Shown here: piece after piece, positions 8,605 through 18,072 of the stretch
Layout of the letters: each line of letters begins with the position of its first letter
Numbering within the stretch: position 1 is the first letter of the stretch
From: Thalassotalea insulae
GTDB lineage: Bacteria > Pseudomonadota > Gammaproteobacteria > Enterobacterales > Alteromonadaceae
Assembly (NCBI RefSeq): GCF_030161395.1
Contig: NZ_BSST01000001.1
Coordinates: 2,480,001-2,544,000 of the forward strand
Direction: 5' to 3'
Length of the DNA stretch: 64,000 nucleotides
Position numbers and translations under genes: made by a program
The notes under the pieces: model-generated
The model's database searches: none
What the model saw: only the letters and a program-made list of their open reading frames with translations
What the model was told of the DNA's origin: nothing

Positions 8605-9468
8605 CTAATGTTTAGTTGCTACTAACAAATGCGCTAGTTGCTGCTCGCCAAACTCATAAGTGGTTAAACAATAATCACAAGTCATACTGATATTGCCTTG
8701 TTCTGCAAGAATACTTTTAATCTCGCTTGGTTCTATTTGGGCAATGGCATTTAAACATTTTTCTGCTGAGCATGAACATTGATAGCTCACCGCTTGCGGA
8801 TCGAATAATCTTACCTGTTCTTGATGATATAAGCGATACAGCAAGGTTTCAGCATCTAATGAAAATACCTCTTCTGGTTTAATGGTATCGGTGAGCTGGC
8901 ATAGATGCTCAAAGTCATTTAGCTGTTGTTCTTTATTTTCGCTATCGGGTAATAATTGCACTAAACTGCCAGCCACTTGTTGGGTTTGGTCATTATGGAA
9001 TAACCAGATTTTAGTTGGGATTTGCTCTGATACTTCAAAGTAATGAGCGAGACACTGAGCCAAGGTAGCTTTTTCAAGTGCAACCACTCCTTGATAGGGC
9101 TCGCCTTTACTCGGACGAATCGTGATCACCATATTCCCGTTACCAACCAACTCTCTTAAACCGGTTTTATTCGTTTGTTCAGTTAATTTAGCGATACCAC
9201 GCATTTGCTGCAAATGATTGCCATTCACAGCGAGGTAACCAATAGGACCATCTCCCTGCAATTGCACGGCTATTTCACCTTCAAACTTTAAAGTGGCGGT
9301 TAATAAACAGGTGGCCGCAACTAACTCACCCAATAATTGCCTGACACCAGCAGGATATTCATGAGCTTGAATGATTTTCTGGTAAGTGTCGCTAAGTTGT
9401 ACAAGTTCTCCTCGTACATGTAAATCATCAAATAAATAACGATGTAAAATATCAGGTTGAGTGCTCAC
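8605..9468 (-). CDS. hslO: Hsp33 redox-regulated chaperone
   Basis: Cytoplasmic holdase chaperone switched on by oxidation: in reduced form four cysteines hold zinc, and on oxidative unfolding they form disulfides. All four are present: Cys231 and Cys233 (CSC) and Cys264 and Cys267 (CDYC). The N-terminal substrate-binding domain starts at HRYLFDDLHVRGELVQL, as in E. coli Hsp33; 287 residues is normal. It lies 2 nt downstream of hslR on the same strand, the E. coli order. A heat-shock promoter is expected upstream of hslR but none was resolved. Confidence 0.96.
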   Translation of the reverse strand: MSTQPDILHRYLFDDLHVRGELVQLSDTYQKIIQAHEYPAGVRQLLGELVAATCLLTATLKFEGEIAVQLQGDGPIGYLAVNGNHLQQMRGIAKLTEQTNKTGLRELVGNGNMVITIRPSKGEPYQGVVALEKATLAQCLAHYFEVSEQIPTKIWLFHNDQTQQVAGSLVQLLPDSENKEQQLNDFEHLCQLTDTIKPEEVFSLDAETLLYRLYHQEQVRLFDPQAVSYQCSCSAEKCLNAIAQIEPSEIKSILAEQGNISMTCDYCLTTYEFGEQQLAHLLVATKH

Positions 9469-9470
9469 TC

Positions 9471-9878
9471 TTAGATCCTTTCTTTAAATTGTCGAAGTTG
9501 ACGACGTTGTTTCTTGTCTGGTTTGGTCTCTGAAGCAGGATTCAATAATACCCCCTGCTTTCTCGCTAATGCATTTCGTTCTCTTGAAGCAATACTTTGT
9601 TCAGTTTCCTGATATAAGGTTTGGGCAAAGGTTGCATCCCGACGCTTGTCTGCTAACGCGGTGACTATGACCTCTTTCTCTTCGTAGCCCTGACGCAGTT
9701 TAATAACATCGCCTATTACTACATTCTTGCCTGATTTGGTGCGTTGGCCGTTATAAAAAACCTTACCACCGTCGATCATTTGTTTGGCAATGGCGCGGGT
9801 TTTATAAAAACGAGCCGCCCATAACCACTTATCCAGTCGAGCTGAGTTGTTTGCATTCGCTGTTTTATCTTGTTTCAT
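9471..9878 (-). CDS. hslR: Hsp15 ribosome-associated heat-shock protein (S4 domain)
   Basis: RNA-binding protein that recycles stalled 50S subunits carrying nascent chains in E. coli. An S4 domain spans about residues 14-60 (RLDKWLWAARFYKTRAIAKQ, then GGKVFYNG). A very basic C-terminal tail (KPDKKQRRQLRQFKER) fits rRNA binding. 135 residues, as usual. Start ATG at 9878. Operon with hslO, divergent from gspC across a 178-base gap. Confidence 0.95.
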   Translation of the reverse strand: MKQDKTANANNSARLDKWLWAARFYKTRAIAKQMIDGGKVFYNGQRTKSGKNVVIGDVIKLRQGYEEKEVIVTALADKRRDATFAQTLYQETEQSIASRERNALARKQGVLLNPASETKPDKKQRRQLRQFKERI

Positions 9879-10056
9879 ATTTTTGTCATAAAAAAATAGA
9901 AAAATTGCATTAAGCCTATATTGGTATATTTTACACGATCACAACGGTTATTTTGTTAATATTGTCGAAAAATACTGTAGAATTCTTGTTGCTGAGCGTT
10001 TGCTCAAGTATCATCGGACAACGACGAAATCAAAATAAAGACAAATTACTATAAAA

Positions 10057-10995
10057 ATGAGATTTCCAACAGATTTGACAACGTTAACGGTAATGTTGTC
10101 TAAGTTACCTCAAGAAAAAATGGCAAAATTAGTCAGCGCATTACTGCTATGTTATATCGCATACTTGTTTGCGCAACTGACTTGGTTATTAATACCACAA
10201 GCAAATTCTGTCAGCGATACAGTGATTAAGTCGCCGAGTCAAAGTAATATAACGAAGCAGTCTAAGACTGATATCACGGCGTTAATCAAATTAAATTTAT
10301 TCGGTGTTTATAATGAACAACCTAAGGTGCAAGAGGTCAAACTACAAGATGCGCCAGAGACCACTTTACGGTTAACCTTATCAGGTACTGTTGCGAGTGA
10401 TGATCCGAAAATAGCCGCAGCAATTATAGAAAATAATGGTAAACAGGAAACTTATGGGGTCGGTGATAAGATAACCGGCACGCGAGCGACATTAGAAAGT
10501 GTTGCTCAGGACCGGGTATTAATAAAACAGTCCGGGCGATTGGAAACTTTGATGTTAGACGGTTTCAAGTATCAAAAAGCATCAAACTCTGCTCAGAAGT
10601 TTAGCAATGCTCAGCCGAGTTCACCGATTATTGCACCAAGCAAGCCTAATATAATAGATCAACGTGATAATCGCTTGTTAAGTGAATCAGCGAAACAATT
10701 AAAACAAGATATAAGCAGTGATCCGGGGAAAATAGTGGATCATTTAAAAATAGCACCTAAGCGCCGTGATGGTGAAATAGTGGGTTATCAATTAATGCCG
10801 GGTAATAATCCGGAGTTTTTTAAAGCCTCAGGCCTAAAGTCCGGGGATATTGCAGTACAAATGAACGGCTTAGATTTAACGCTGCCCAGTGAAGCTGCAC
10901 AAGCATTGCAAGCCTTAAAGCAAGATAGTGACTTATCATTGCTGGTAGAGCGAGACGGTGACGTAATAGAAATACTTTTTAGTATTGAACAATAA
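10057..10995 (+). CDS. gspC: Type II secretion system protein GspC
   Basis: Inner-membrane clamp of the T2SS that links the inner platform to secretin GspD. Single N-terminal membrane segment (about residues 26-45), HR domain (about 70-165, containing LKLNLFGVY and LRLTLSGTVAS), and a C-terminal PDZ-like domain (about 225-312, GYQLMPGNNPEFFKASGLKSGD) thought to take part in substrate recognition. 312 residues is typical. First gene of the 12-gene operon gspC-N; no strong SD. Divergent from hslR, so the main operon promoter should lie in 9879-10056, where TTGTTA (9953-9958) and TAGAAT (9978-9983) are weak candidates. Confidence 0.95.
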   Translation: MRFPTDLTTLTVMLSKLPQEKMAKLVSALLLCYIAYLFAQLTWLLIPQANSVSDTVIKSPSQSNITKQSKTDITALIKLNLFGVYNEQPKVQEVKLQDAPETTLRLTLSGTVASDDPKIAAAIIENNGKQETYGVGDKITGTRATLESVAQDRVLIKQSGRLETLMLDGFKYQKASNSAQKFSNAQPSSPIIAPSKPNIIDQRDNRLLSESAKQLKQDISSDPGKIVDHLKIAPKRRDGEIVGYQLMPGNNPEFFKASGLKSGDIAVQMNGLDLTLPSEAAQALQALKQDSDLSLLVERDGDVIEILFSIEQ

Positions 10996-11023
10996 TAATT
11001 TTCGAGTGTATAAGGAATTTTTC

Positions 11024-13123
11024 ATGCGCAAATCAAAACGTGCGCCTTGGTTATCACGAGCCTGTTTCGTGCTATCAACAGCCTTGGTTTTTAACGGTTT
11101 AGCCGTTACGGCTATTTCTGCTAATGCCGCTCAGTATTCTCCCAATTTTAAAGGCACAGACTTAACTGAATTTATCAACATCGTCGGTAAAAACTTAAAG
11201 AAAACCATGATAGTTGACCCTAATGTGCGAGGTAAAGTTAATGTTCGCAGCTATGATCTATTAACCCAAGAGCAGTATTATCAATTTTTCTTAAATGTCC
11301 TAGAAGTCTATGGCTTTGCTGCCATTGAAATGGATAACAACATCATTAAGATTATTCGCAATAAAGCAGCAAAATCTGCGGCTACACCGTTAGTGGATGA
11401 TGAAAATCCGGGCATGGGTGATGAAATGGTCACCCGAGTGATTGAAGTGAAAAATGTTACCGTTCGTGAGCTTTCTCCTTTATTACGTCAAATGTCCGAT
11501 CAAGCAGGTGGTGGCACTGTAGTAAATTATGATCCTGCCAATGTTTTTATCATGACCGGCACAGCTGCAGTAGTGAATCGTTTAGCGGAAATTATTAAGC
11601 GGGTTGATAAAGCAGGTGATCAATATGAACAAATCATTAAATTACAACATGCTTCCGCTGGTGAAATGGTCCGGATAATTGAAGCCTTAAATAACGAAAG
11701 TCGAGGAAAATCAGGAACTCCAAGTTTCCTTATTCCAAAAATTGTCGCTGATGATCGTACTAACAGCGTAATCGTCAGTGGTGAGAAACAAGCACGGGAG
11801 CGCATTGCTAAACTGGTTGCCCGTCTTGATAGTGAACTGGAAAATAGCGGCAATACTCGAGTTTATTACCTTAAATACTCGAAAGCGGAAGAGCTGGTAG
11901 ATGTTTTAAAAGGTGTTAGTGAGTCGATTGAGGCAGAAGAGAGTGCTAGTAAAGCTAAGTCTCAACGTAATAATAAACGTAATATCAGTATTGAAGCTCA
12001 TAAGGATACCAATACCTTAGTGATCACCGCTCAACCGGATATGTTGCGCTCGTTAGAAGCGGTCATTCGTCAGTTAGATGTTCGCCGTGCTCAAGTATTG
12101 ATTGAAGCGATTATTGTTGAAGTATTTGAAAGTGATGGGGTAAATCTTGGCGTTCAATGGGTTGATGAAAGTGGTGTGATGACCCAGTTTACTAATGGCC
12201 CAGCACCAATTAGTGCGGTTGCTGCGGCTGCAGAGGCTGCAAGAACCACTAAAGGTGATTATGTTCCTACTGAATATAACAGTGACGGAAACGTAATTCG
12301 AGAAGGCTTCTTCCAAAATGAAGTTAAAGGGGATTATTCGTTAGCAGCTCAATTACTGGGAACAGTTAGTGGTGGCATGTTCGGTATTATGAAAAATGGT
12401 TGGGGAGCAATAGTGCAGGCGGTCAGTGCCGATACTAATTCAAATATTCTGGCGACACCGAGTATTACTACCTTAGACAATGAAGAAGCGGAATTTTTGG
12501 TTGGTCAGGAAGTGCCGATTATCACAGGTTCGACAACGGGTAATAACAATAGTAACCCTTTCCAGACAGTTGATCGTCAGGAAGTAGGGATAAAATTAAA
12601 AGTGACTCCGCAGGTAAACGAAGGTGCAGGTGTTCAACTTACTATTGAACAGGAAGTCTCTTCGGTGAGTGGAGCAACAGGTGTCGATATCTCAATCAAT
12701 AAGCGCGAAATTAAAACCACGGTGATGGCAGACAACGGCGCGACTATTATTCTTGGCGGGCTAATCGATGAAGATGTGCAAGAAAGCGTGCAGAAAGTAC
12801 CATTATTAGGAGATATTCCTATTCTTGGCAACTTGTTTAAATCGACGAGTAATACCAAACGGAAACGTAATCTTATGGTGTTTTTGCGTCCGACTATTAT
12901 TCGTGACGGTAAGTTGATGAATCAAATCAGTAAAGAGAAATATAACTATATTCGCGCTGATGAACTGCGTAAACAAGAAGATGGTTTAGAATTAATGGAT
13001 GATGAAAAACTGCCATTATTGCCACAGTGGAATGAGCAATTAGCATTGCCGCCATCCTTTGATGAGTATATGGACAATAAAAAGCAGGCTAAATCAGCAA
13101 CTGAATCATCTGAGCAAGAGTAA
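11024..13123 (+). CDS. gspD: Type II secretion system secretin GspD
   Basis: Outer-membrane secretin through which folded exoproteins leave the periplasm. Signal peptide (to about residue 36, SANAA), N0 domain (FKGTDLTEFINIVGKNL), repeated N1-N3 KH-like domains, and the secretin core with VGQEVPIITGS and VPLLGDIPILGNLF. 699 residues from the ATG at 11024, chosen because AAGGA (11012-11016) lies 7 nt upstream; the frame extends to a TTG at 10985 inside gspC that has no such support. A GspS-type pilotin gene is not in the window. Confidence 0.97.
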   Translation: MRKSKRAPWLSRACFVLSTALVFNGLAVTAISANAAQYSPNFKGTDLTEFINIVGKNLKKTMIVDPNVRGKVNVRSYDLLTQEQYYQFFLNVLEVYGFAAIEMDNNIIKIIRNKAAKSAATPLVDDENPGMGDEMVTRVIEVKNVTVRELSPLLRQMSDQAGGGTVVNYDPANVFIMTGTAAVVNRLAEIIKRVDKAGDQYEQIIKLQHASAGEMVRIIEALNNESRGKSGTPSFLIPKIVADDRTNSVIVSGEKQARERIAKLVARLDSELENSGNTRVYYLKYSKAEELVDVLKGVSESIEAEESASKAKSQRNNKRNISIEAHKDTNTLVITAQPDMLRSLEAVIRQLDVRRAQVLIEAIIVEVFESDGVNLGVQWVDESGVMTQFTNGPAPISAVAAAAEAARTTKGDYVPTEYNSDGNVIREGFFQNEVKGDYSLAAQLLGTVSGGMFGIMKNGWGAIVQAVSADTNSNILATPSITTLDNEEAEFLVGQEVPIITGSTTGNNNSNPFQTVDRQEVGIKLKVTPQVNEGAGVQLTIEQEVSSVSGATGVDISINKREIKTTVMADNGATIILGGLIDEDVQESVQKVPLLGDIPILGNLFKSTSNTKRKRNLMVFLRPTIIRDGKLMNQISKEKYNYIRADELRKQEDGLELMDDEKLPLLPQWNEQLALPPSFDEYMDNKKQAKSATESSEQE

Positions 13124-13125
13124 TT

Positions 13126-14634
13126 ATGATCCCTGATGAATTAAGCCCGGAACAGTTGCCAGTAGATAAAGTATTGCGCTTGCCATTTGGTTTTGCCAAG
13201 CGACATAGCGTGCTACTGAAAAATGAAGATGATCAGTTAACTTTACATTGCGTCGTTAATGTTACAACTGACATTATTATGGAAGTGCGCCGGGTAGCTA
13301 AGCAAAGCTTTAATATAGTGACGGAAACACCAGAAAAATTTGAATTGTTATTAACAGAGGTCTATCAGCGAGATTCCTCTGAAGCTAAACAGATGATGGA
13401 AGATATTGGCAATGAGGTTGATTTATACTCTTTAGCTGATGAGATGGTGGAAACTGAAGACTTACTAGAAAACGAAGATGATGCACCGATCATTAAAATG
13501 ATCAATGCCATGCTCAGTGAAGCGATCAAAGAAAATGCTTCAGATATCCATATTGAGACTTTTGAGCAGGCACTGCAAATTCGTTTTCGGGTTGATGGCG
13601 TGTTACGTGAAGTCTTAAAGCCTAATCGTAAGCTAGCGTCATTATTAGTTTCTCGTATTAAAGTCATGGCTAAACTGGATATTGCTGAAAAGCGTATTCC
13701 GCAAGATGGCCGTATTTCTCTGCGTATTGCTGGCCGCGCGGTTGATGTTCGGGTTTCGACTATGCCGACCGGGCATGGTGAACGTGTAGTTTTGCGTTTA
13801 TTAGATAAAAATGCTGCTCGTCTAGACCTGCAGGATTTAGGCATGACAGATGGTAACAGAGAAAAGTTTTCTCAATTAATTGATAAACCACATGGCATTA
13901 TCTTAGTTACAGGTCCAACAGGTTCAGGTAAATCTACGACGCTTTATGCAGGTTTGAGTCAAATCGATCATAAGCAGCGTAATGTCTTAACGGTAGAAGA
14001 TCCGATTGAATATGCCATTGAAGGTATCGGACAAACTCAGGTTAATACCAAAGTGGATATGACCTTTGCTCGAGGCTTAAGAGCGATTCTACGACAAGAT
14101 CCTGATGTGGTGATGGTTGGTGAAATTCGCGATCTGGAAACAGCACAAATTGGTGTACAGGCGAGTTTAACCGGGCATTTAGTGTTGTCGACCTTGCATA
14201 CCAATACTGCCGCTGGGGCGATTACCCGGATGGAAGATATGGGGGTTGAGCCGTTCTTACTGTCTTCAAGTTTATTGGGAGTGCTGGCACAGCGCTTGGT
14301 CAGAATGCTTTGCCCACATTGTCGAGAAAGTCATTTGCCGGATGATGAAGAATTAAACATTTTAGGCTTGCCTAAAGGCAATTCATCTCCTATTTATCGT
14401 GCTGTCGGTTGCAATGAATGTAGCTACAAAGGCTATAAAGGGCGAACCGGTATTCATGAGTTGTTACTGGTGGATGAAGAAGTACGAGAGCTGATCCATA
14501 ATGGCAAAGGGGAACAGGCGATAGAGAAAGTGATCCGTAAATCTACTCCCAGTATTCGTCGTGACGGCTTTGATAAAGTGCTGGCGGGAATTACTACGCT
14601 GGAAGAAGTCTTACGTGTTACTCGGGAAGATTAG
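13126..14634 (+). CDS. gspE: Type II secretion ATPase GspE
   Basis: Cytoplasmic hexameric ATPase that drives pseudopilus assembly. Walker A GPTGSGKST at residues 263-271, Asp box around EDPIEYAIEG, Walker B VVMVGEIRD at 328-336, and the CxxC pairs of the zinc-binding C-terminal domain (Cys396, Cys399, Cys429, Cys432). The N-terminal N1E region that docks on GspL occupies about residues 1-110. 502 residues is typical. Two nt after the gspD stop. Confidence 0.98.
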   Translation: MIPDELSPEQLPVDKVLRLPFGFAKRHSVLLKNEDDQLTLHCVVNVTTDIIMEVRRVAKQSFNIVTETPEKFELLLTEVYQRDSSEAKQMMEDIGNEVDLYSLADEMVETEDLLENEDDAPIIKMINAMLSEAIKENASDIHIETFEQALQIRFRVDGVLREVLKPNRKLASLLVSRIKVMAKLDIAEKRIPQDGRISLRIAGRAVDVRVSTMPTGHGERVVLRLLDKNAARLDLQDLGMTDGNREKFSQLIDKPHGIILVTGPTGSGKSTTLYAGLSQIDHKQRNVLTVEDPIEYAIEGIGQTQVNTKVDMTFARGLRAILRQDPDVVMVGEIRDLETAQIGVQASLTGHLVLSTLHTNTAAGAITRMEDMGVEPFLLSSSLLGVLAQRLVRMLCPHCRESHLPDDEELNILGLPKGNSSPIYRAVGCNECSYKGYKGRTGIHELLLVDEEVRELIHNGKGEQAIEKVIRKSTPSIRRDGFDKVLAGITTLEEVLRVTRED

Positions 14635-14642
14635 ATTTATTC

Positions 14643-15866
14643 ATGGCTGCATTTGATTATCAGGCGGTTGATAGCCGCGGAAAAATTAAGAAAGGGGTGA
14701 TTGAAGGCGATACGCCCAGACAAGTGCGTACCTTGCTGCGTGACCAAGGGTTAATGCCGACAGAAGTTACTCCAAGCTTAACTAAAAACAAACAAAAGCA
14801 AGATGCGCAGGGGTTTAGTCGCGCTAAAAAAATCTCGGCAACTGAGCTGGCTTTGCTGACCAGACAATTGGCAACGTTAGTTGAATCAGGCCTACCATTA
14901 GAAGAAGCCTTACTCGCGGTAGCTGAGCAATGTGAAAAAAATAATCTGAAAAGCATGGTGATGGCGGTACGGACTAAAGTTACTGAGGGTTACGGTTTAG
15001 CCGAGAGTATGGCGGAATTTCCTCAGGTATTTAATCATCTATTCCGTGCTATGGTGGCGGCGGGTGAAAAGTCCGGCCATCTTGATAAAGTGTTAGATCG
15101 ACTGGCAGACTATACTGAACAGCGCCAACAGCTACGTTCCCAAATGATCCAAGCCATGGTTTATCCAAGCATTATGACTGTGGTAGCCATTGGTGTGATT
15201 GTGGTGCTGTTAACTTCAGTGGTACCGCAAATTATTGGTCAGTTTGAGCATATGGGGGCAAATTTACCGGGAACGACCAAATTCCTTATTGCTAGTAGTG
15301 AGTTTTTACAAAACTATGGCTTGGGAATTTTATTGCTGTTGGTTGTTGTACTGATGATTTTTTCACAATTAATGAAAAAAGCCGACTTTAAATATGCCGT
15401 TCATCAAAAGTTATTAATTTTTCCTGGTTTGGGGAAAGTAGTGCGTGGTGTTAACACTGCGCGTTTTGCCCGAACTTTGAGTATTCTGACCGCTAGTGCG
15501 GTACCGTTATTGGAAAGTATGACTATTGCCGGTGAAGTACTGGATAATTTATTTATTAAAGAAAAAGTTAAACAGGCGGCAGACAAAGTGCGTGAAGGCT
15601 CTAGCCTAAGATTATCATTAGAGCAAACAAAACTTTTCCCCCCTATGATGCTCCATATGATAGCCAGTGGTGAAAAAAGCGGTCAACTTGAACATATGCT
15701 TGGCCGGGCGGCTGATAATCAGGACCGAGAATTTGAAGCATTGATCAATATTTCGTTAAAAGCAGTAGAACCGGCAATTATGGTATCGATGGCAGGTATC
15801 GTACTTTTTATTGTCATGGCAATTCTTCAGCCGATTCTACAATTGAATACCTTAATAGGAAGTTAG
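14643..15866 (+). CDS. gspF: Type II secretion inner-membrane platform protein GspF
   Basis: Polytopic platform protein coupling GspE ATP hydrolysis to pseudopilus extrusion. Two homologous cytoplasmic T2SSF domains (about 70-195 and 272-395), each with the LTRQLATLVESGLPLEEAL / FARTLSILTASAVPLLESM pattern, and three membrane helices (about 171-193, 221-243, 375-397). 407 residues. Standard position between gspE and gspG. Confidence 0.97.
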   Translation: MAAFDYQAVDSRGKIKKGVIEGDTPRQVRTLLRDQGLMPTEVTPSLTKNKQKQDAQGFSRAKKISATELALLTRQLATLVESGLPLEEALLAVAEQCEKNNLKSMVMAVRTKVTEGYGLAESMAEFPQVFNHLFRAMVAAGEKSGHLDKVLDRLADYTEQRQQLRSQMIQAMVYPSIMTVVAIGVIVVLLTSVVPQIIGQFEHMGANLPGTTKFLIASSEFLQNYGLGILLLLVVVLMIFSQLMKKADFKYAVHQKLLIFPGLGKVVRGVNTARFARTLSILTASAVPLLESMTIAGEVLDNLFIKEKVKQAADKVREGSSLRLSLEQTKLFPPMMLHMIASGEKSGQLEHMLGRAADNQDREFEALINISLKAVEPAIMVSMAGIVLFIVMAILQPILQLNTLIGS

Positions 15867-15867
15867 T

Positions 15868-16311
15868 ATGAAAAAATATAGTGTGATTAACCGTCAATCA
15901 GGTTTTACTTTATTAGAAGTGATGGTGGTGTTAGTGATCATAGGTATTATTGCCAGTATGGTGGTACCAAACCTTATGGGCAGCCAGGATACTGCGCGTG
16001 AACAAAAAGCCGTGATTGATATCGGTTCATTGGAAACTGCCCTCGGCATGTACCGTTCGCAAAACTATAATTACCCGACCACAGAACAAGGGTTAGAAGC
16101 ACTAGTGGAACAAACTGAAATTGAGCCATTACCTAAGCGTTTTCCTGAAGGCGGTTTTATCAAACGTTTGCCTAAAGATCCTTGGGGCAATGATTACCAA
16201 TTACTAAACCCGGGTGAACATGGCAAAATGGATGTTTTTTCTATGGGACCTGACGGTGAGGCAAATACTGATGATGATATCGGTAACTGGAACTTAGGCG
16301 ATTATCAGTAA
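15868..16311 (+). CDS. gspG: Major pseudopilin GspG
   Basis: Main subunit of the T2SS pseudopilus. Type IV prepilin leader of 12 residues cleaved after Gly12, followed by FTLLEVMVVLVIIGIIAS with the conserved Glu at +5. The C-terminal part has the calcium-site-type region PKDPWGNDYQLLNPGEHG and GPDGEANTDDDIGNW, matching GspG closely. 147 residues. The prepilin peptidase (GspO/PilD) is not in this operon and must be encoded elsewhere. Confidence 0.97.
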   Translation: MKKYSVINRQSGFTLLEVMVVLVIIGIIASMVVPNLMGSQDTAREQKAVIDIGSLETALGMYRSQNYNYPTTEQGLEALVEQTEIEPLPKRFPEGGFIKRLPKDPWGNDYQLLNPGEHGKMDVFSMGPDGEANTDDDIGNWNLGDYQ

Positions 16312-16344
16312 GCCTTGGCGCAGTTTGTAGCGATTAACAATAGC

Positions 16345-16992
16345 ATGATGAATCACCGCGCTCAGCAAACACAACCTTCAGGTTTTACCTTGATTGAGGT
16401 GTTATTAGTGATTGTTGTTATTGGTCTTATGGTCGCGGCGGTGCAGCTCAACTTTAATGCCAGTAAACCGGAAAAATTGTTAGAGCAGGAGAGTGCGCGC
16501 TTTGCCGGTGTATTTAATCTTGCCGCTGAATACGGTTTATTAAATAACATAGAGCTCGGGTTATTTGTCAATGAAAATAGCTATCAGTTTGTCGGCTTTG
16601 ATGGCGTTCGTTGGGTTGAAATTCCTGATAACAAGCTGCTCGCAGCGTATCAATTGCCAGAATTGATACAAATGACATTAGTGTTTGATGATCTGCCGAT
16701 GGAGCAACCGAGCTTGGTTAGCAGGGAGCTGTTTCAGCCAGATGATGAAGCGCTAGATGAGATGCAATCTGCCACAGAGCAAGAGCAACCACCTATTATT
16801 CCGCAAGTCTATTTGTTATCCGGCGGTGATATCACACCGTTTCGTATAGTGTTCTCGTTGGTGGATACCGGATATATAGAGCAAGATGTCGCTTATGCCG
16901 TAACGGGATTATATAGTGCGCCAGTTACCGTTTCTGAGCCGATAGTTGACGGTGATTTAGCGATTACTAATAGAGACAGTAATGCGTATTAA
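16345..16992 (+). CDS. gspH: Minor pseudopilin GspH
   Basis: Minor pseudopilin at or near the pseudopilus tip. Prepilin motif G-FTLIEVLLVIVVIG with cleavage after Gly13 and Glu at +5. I use the ATG at 16345, giving a leader typical in length; the frame is open to a TTG at 16315, 3 nt after gspG, which would add 10 residues, and neither site has a clear SD. The C-terminal domain is divergent, with an acidic Glu/Gln-rich insert (about residues 130-150). About 215 residues. Overlaps gspI by 11 nt. Confidence 0.9.
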   Translation: MMNHRAQQTQPSGFTLIEVLLVIVVIGLMVAAVQLNFNASKPEKLLEQESARFAGVFNLAAEYGLLNNIELGLFVNENSYQFVGFDGVRWVEIPDNKLLAAYQLPELIQMTLVFDDLPMEQPSLVSRELFQPDDEALDEMQSATEQEQPPIIPQVYLLSGGDITPFRIVFSLVDTGYIEQDVAYAVTGLYSAPVTVSEPIVDGDLAITNRDSNAY

Positions 16993-17359
16993 ATCAATTG
17001 TTGGCTTCACTTTAATTGAGGTCCTGCTAGCACTATCTGTATTTTCTCTCGCTGGTATTGCTTTATTAAGTACCGCTGACACTCATTTCAACAGTTTGAA
17101 TCAATTAGAAAATAAGATGGTTGCAGATTGGGTTGCTTCTAATCGGTTGGTTGAAGCGCATCTCGATGTTAGCTGGCCGCCGAAAAATAACCGCAAAGGT
17201 AAAGTTGAAATGGCGGGACGCGAATGGCATTGGTTACAAAAAGTGATTAAAACTACAGATAAGGATATGCGCGCTGTGGTGATTGAAGTGCGACTCGATG
17301 AAAAGTCAGAGTTAGCGCTCACTAGCATGATGACATATGTTGCCAAAGGTACGGGGTAA
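16982..17359 (+). CDS. gspI: Minor pseudopilin GspI
   Basis: Minor pseudopilin that nucleates the GspI-J-K tip complex. Very short leader (8 residues, cleavage after Gly8) and GFTLIEVLLALSVFSLAGIALL with Glu at +5, followed by the conserved ADWVASNRLVEAH region of GspI. 125 residues, usual. Its ATG is inside the end of gspH (11-nt overlap), suggesting translational coupling. Confidence 0.95.
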   Translation: MRIKSIVGFTLIEVLLALSVFSLAGIALLSTADTHFNSLNQLENKMVADWVASNRLVEAHLDVSWPPKNNRKGKVEMAGREWHWLQKVIKTTDKDMRAVVIEVRLDEKSELALTSMMTYVAKGTG

Positions 17360-17364
17360 TAAGC

Positions 17365-18072
17365 ATGCGTCGTTGTCCTAATCAATTCAGTGGTTTTACC
17401 TTAATCGAAGTGTTACTCGCTGTTTCCATTTTTGCGGTGATTAGCCTGGCGAGTTTTAGCATTTTTGATGGCGTCATGCAGAGTGAACGCACCTCGAAAG
17501 AGCAAATGCAGCGGCTTAATGCCATTCAGCGAGCGTTGATTGTTATTGAAAGAGATTTTTTACAAATTGCGCAACGTTCGATACGCTTTGATGGGGAAGC
17601 GCCATTAAATGATTATATTTTTAGTGATAGCAGCAGTTTTTCGTCAGAGCAGGCGATCGCCTTTGTTCGCGCCGGCTGGACTAATCCTGGGTTGTTGATC
17701 CCACGCAGTGACATGCAATCGGTTGCTTATCGAATAAATGATGAAAAGCTTGAACGTTTACATTTTAATTTTGTTGATGCGGTTGTCGGTGAAGAACCTA
17801 GAGTGCGAGTGTTACTGGAAAATGTTACATCGATTGAACTGCAATATTATTATGATAAAAAATGGCAGGAACGGCTTGTTGCTCAGCAACTGCCAAAAGC
17901 CATAGAGCTGTCGATAGAAACACAGGATTTCGGTACCATATCGCGTAAATTTTTAGTGGCAGATAAGGCGTTAGCCACTACTAATCGCAGTAATAGAGCT
18001 TCTCGTGATACTGACAAAGATGGTCGGGGAAATGAAAATGTTAACCCTAATAACGCTAAGGGGGAGCAGTGA
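17365..18072 (+). CDS. gspJ: Minor pseudopilin GspJ
   Basis: Tip pseudopilin partner of GspI and GspK. Leader cleaved after Gly10, then FTLIEVLLAVSIFAVISLAS with Glu at +5; conserved RLNAIQRALIVIERDFLQIAQR follows, a clear GspJ feature. 235 residues with a hydrophilic, Asn/Arg/Asp-rich tail (about the last 30 residues) that looks disordered. Its stop overlaps the GTG start of gspK by 4 nt. Confidence 0.95.
   Translation: MRRCPNQFSGFTLIEVLLAVSIFAVISLASFSIFDGVMQSERTSKEQMQRLNAIQRALIVIERDFLQIAQRSIRFDGEAPLNDYIFSDSSSFSSEQAIAFVRAGWTNPGLLIPRSDMQSVAYRINDEKLERLHFNFVDAVVGEEPRVRVLLENVTSIELQYYYDKKWQERLVAQQLPKAIELSIETQDFGTISRKFLVADKALATTNRSNRASRDTDKDGRGNENVNPNNAKGEQ

Noticed and set aside
10985..11024. 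TTG start for gspD inside gspC
   Set aside because: The ATG at 11024 has an AAGGA site at ideal spacing and a good signal peptide follows.
16315..16345. TTG start for gspH at 16315
   Set aside because: No SD and no need for the longer leader; the ATG at 16345 gives a normal prepilin leader. Not excluded.
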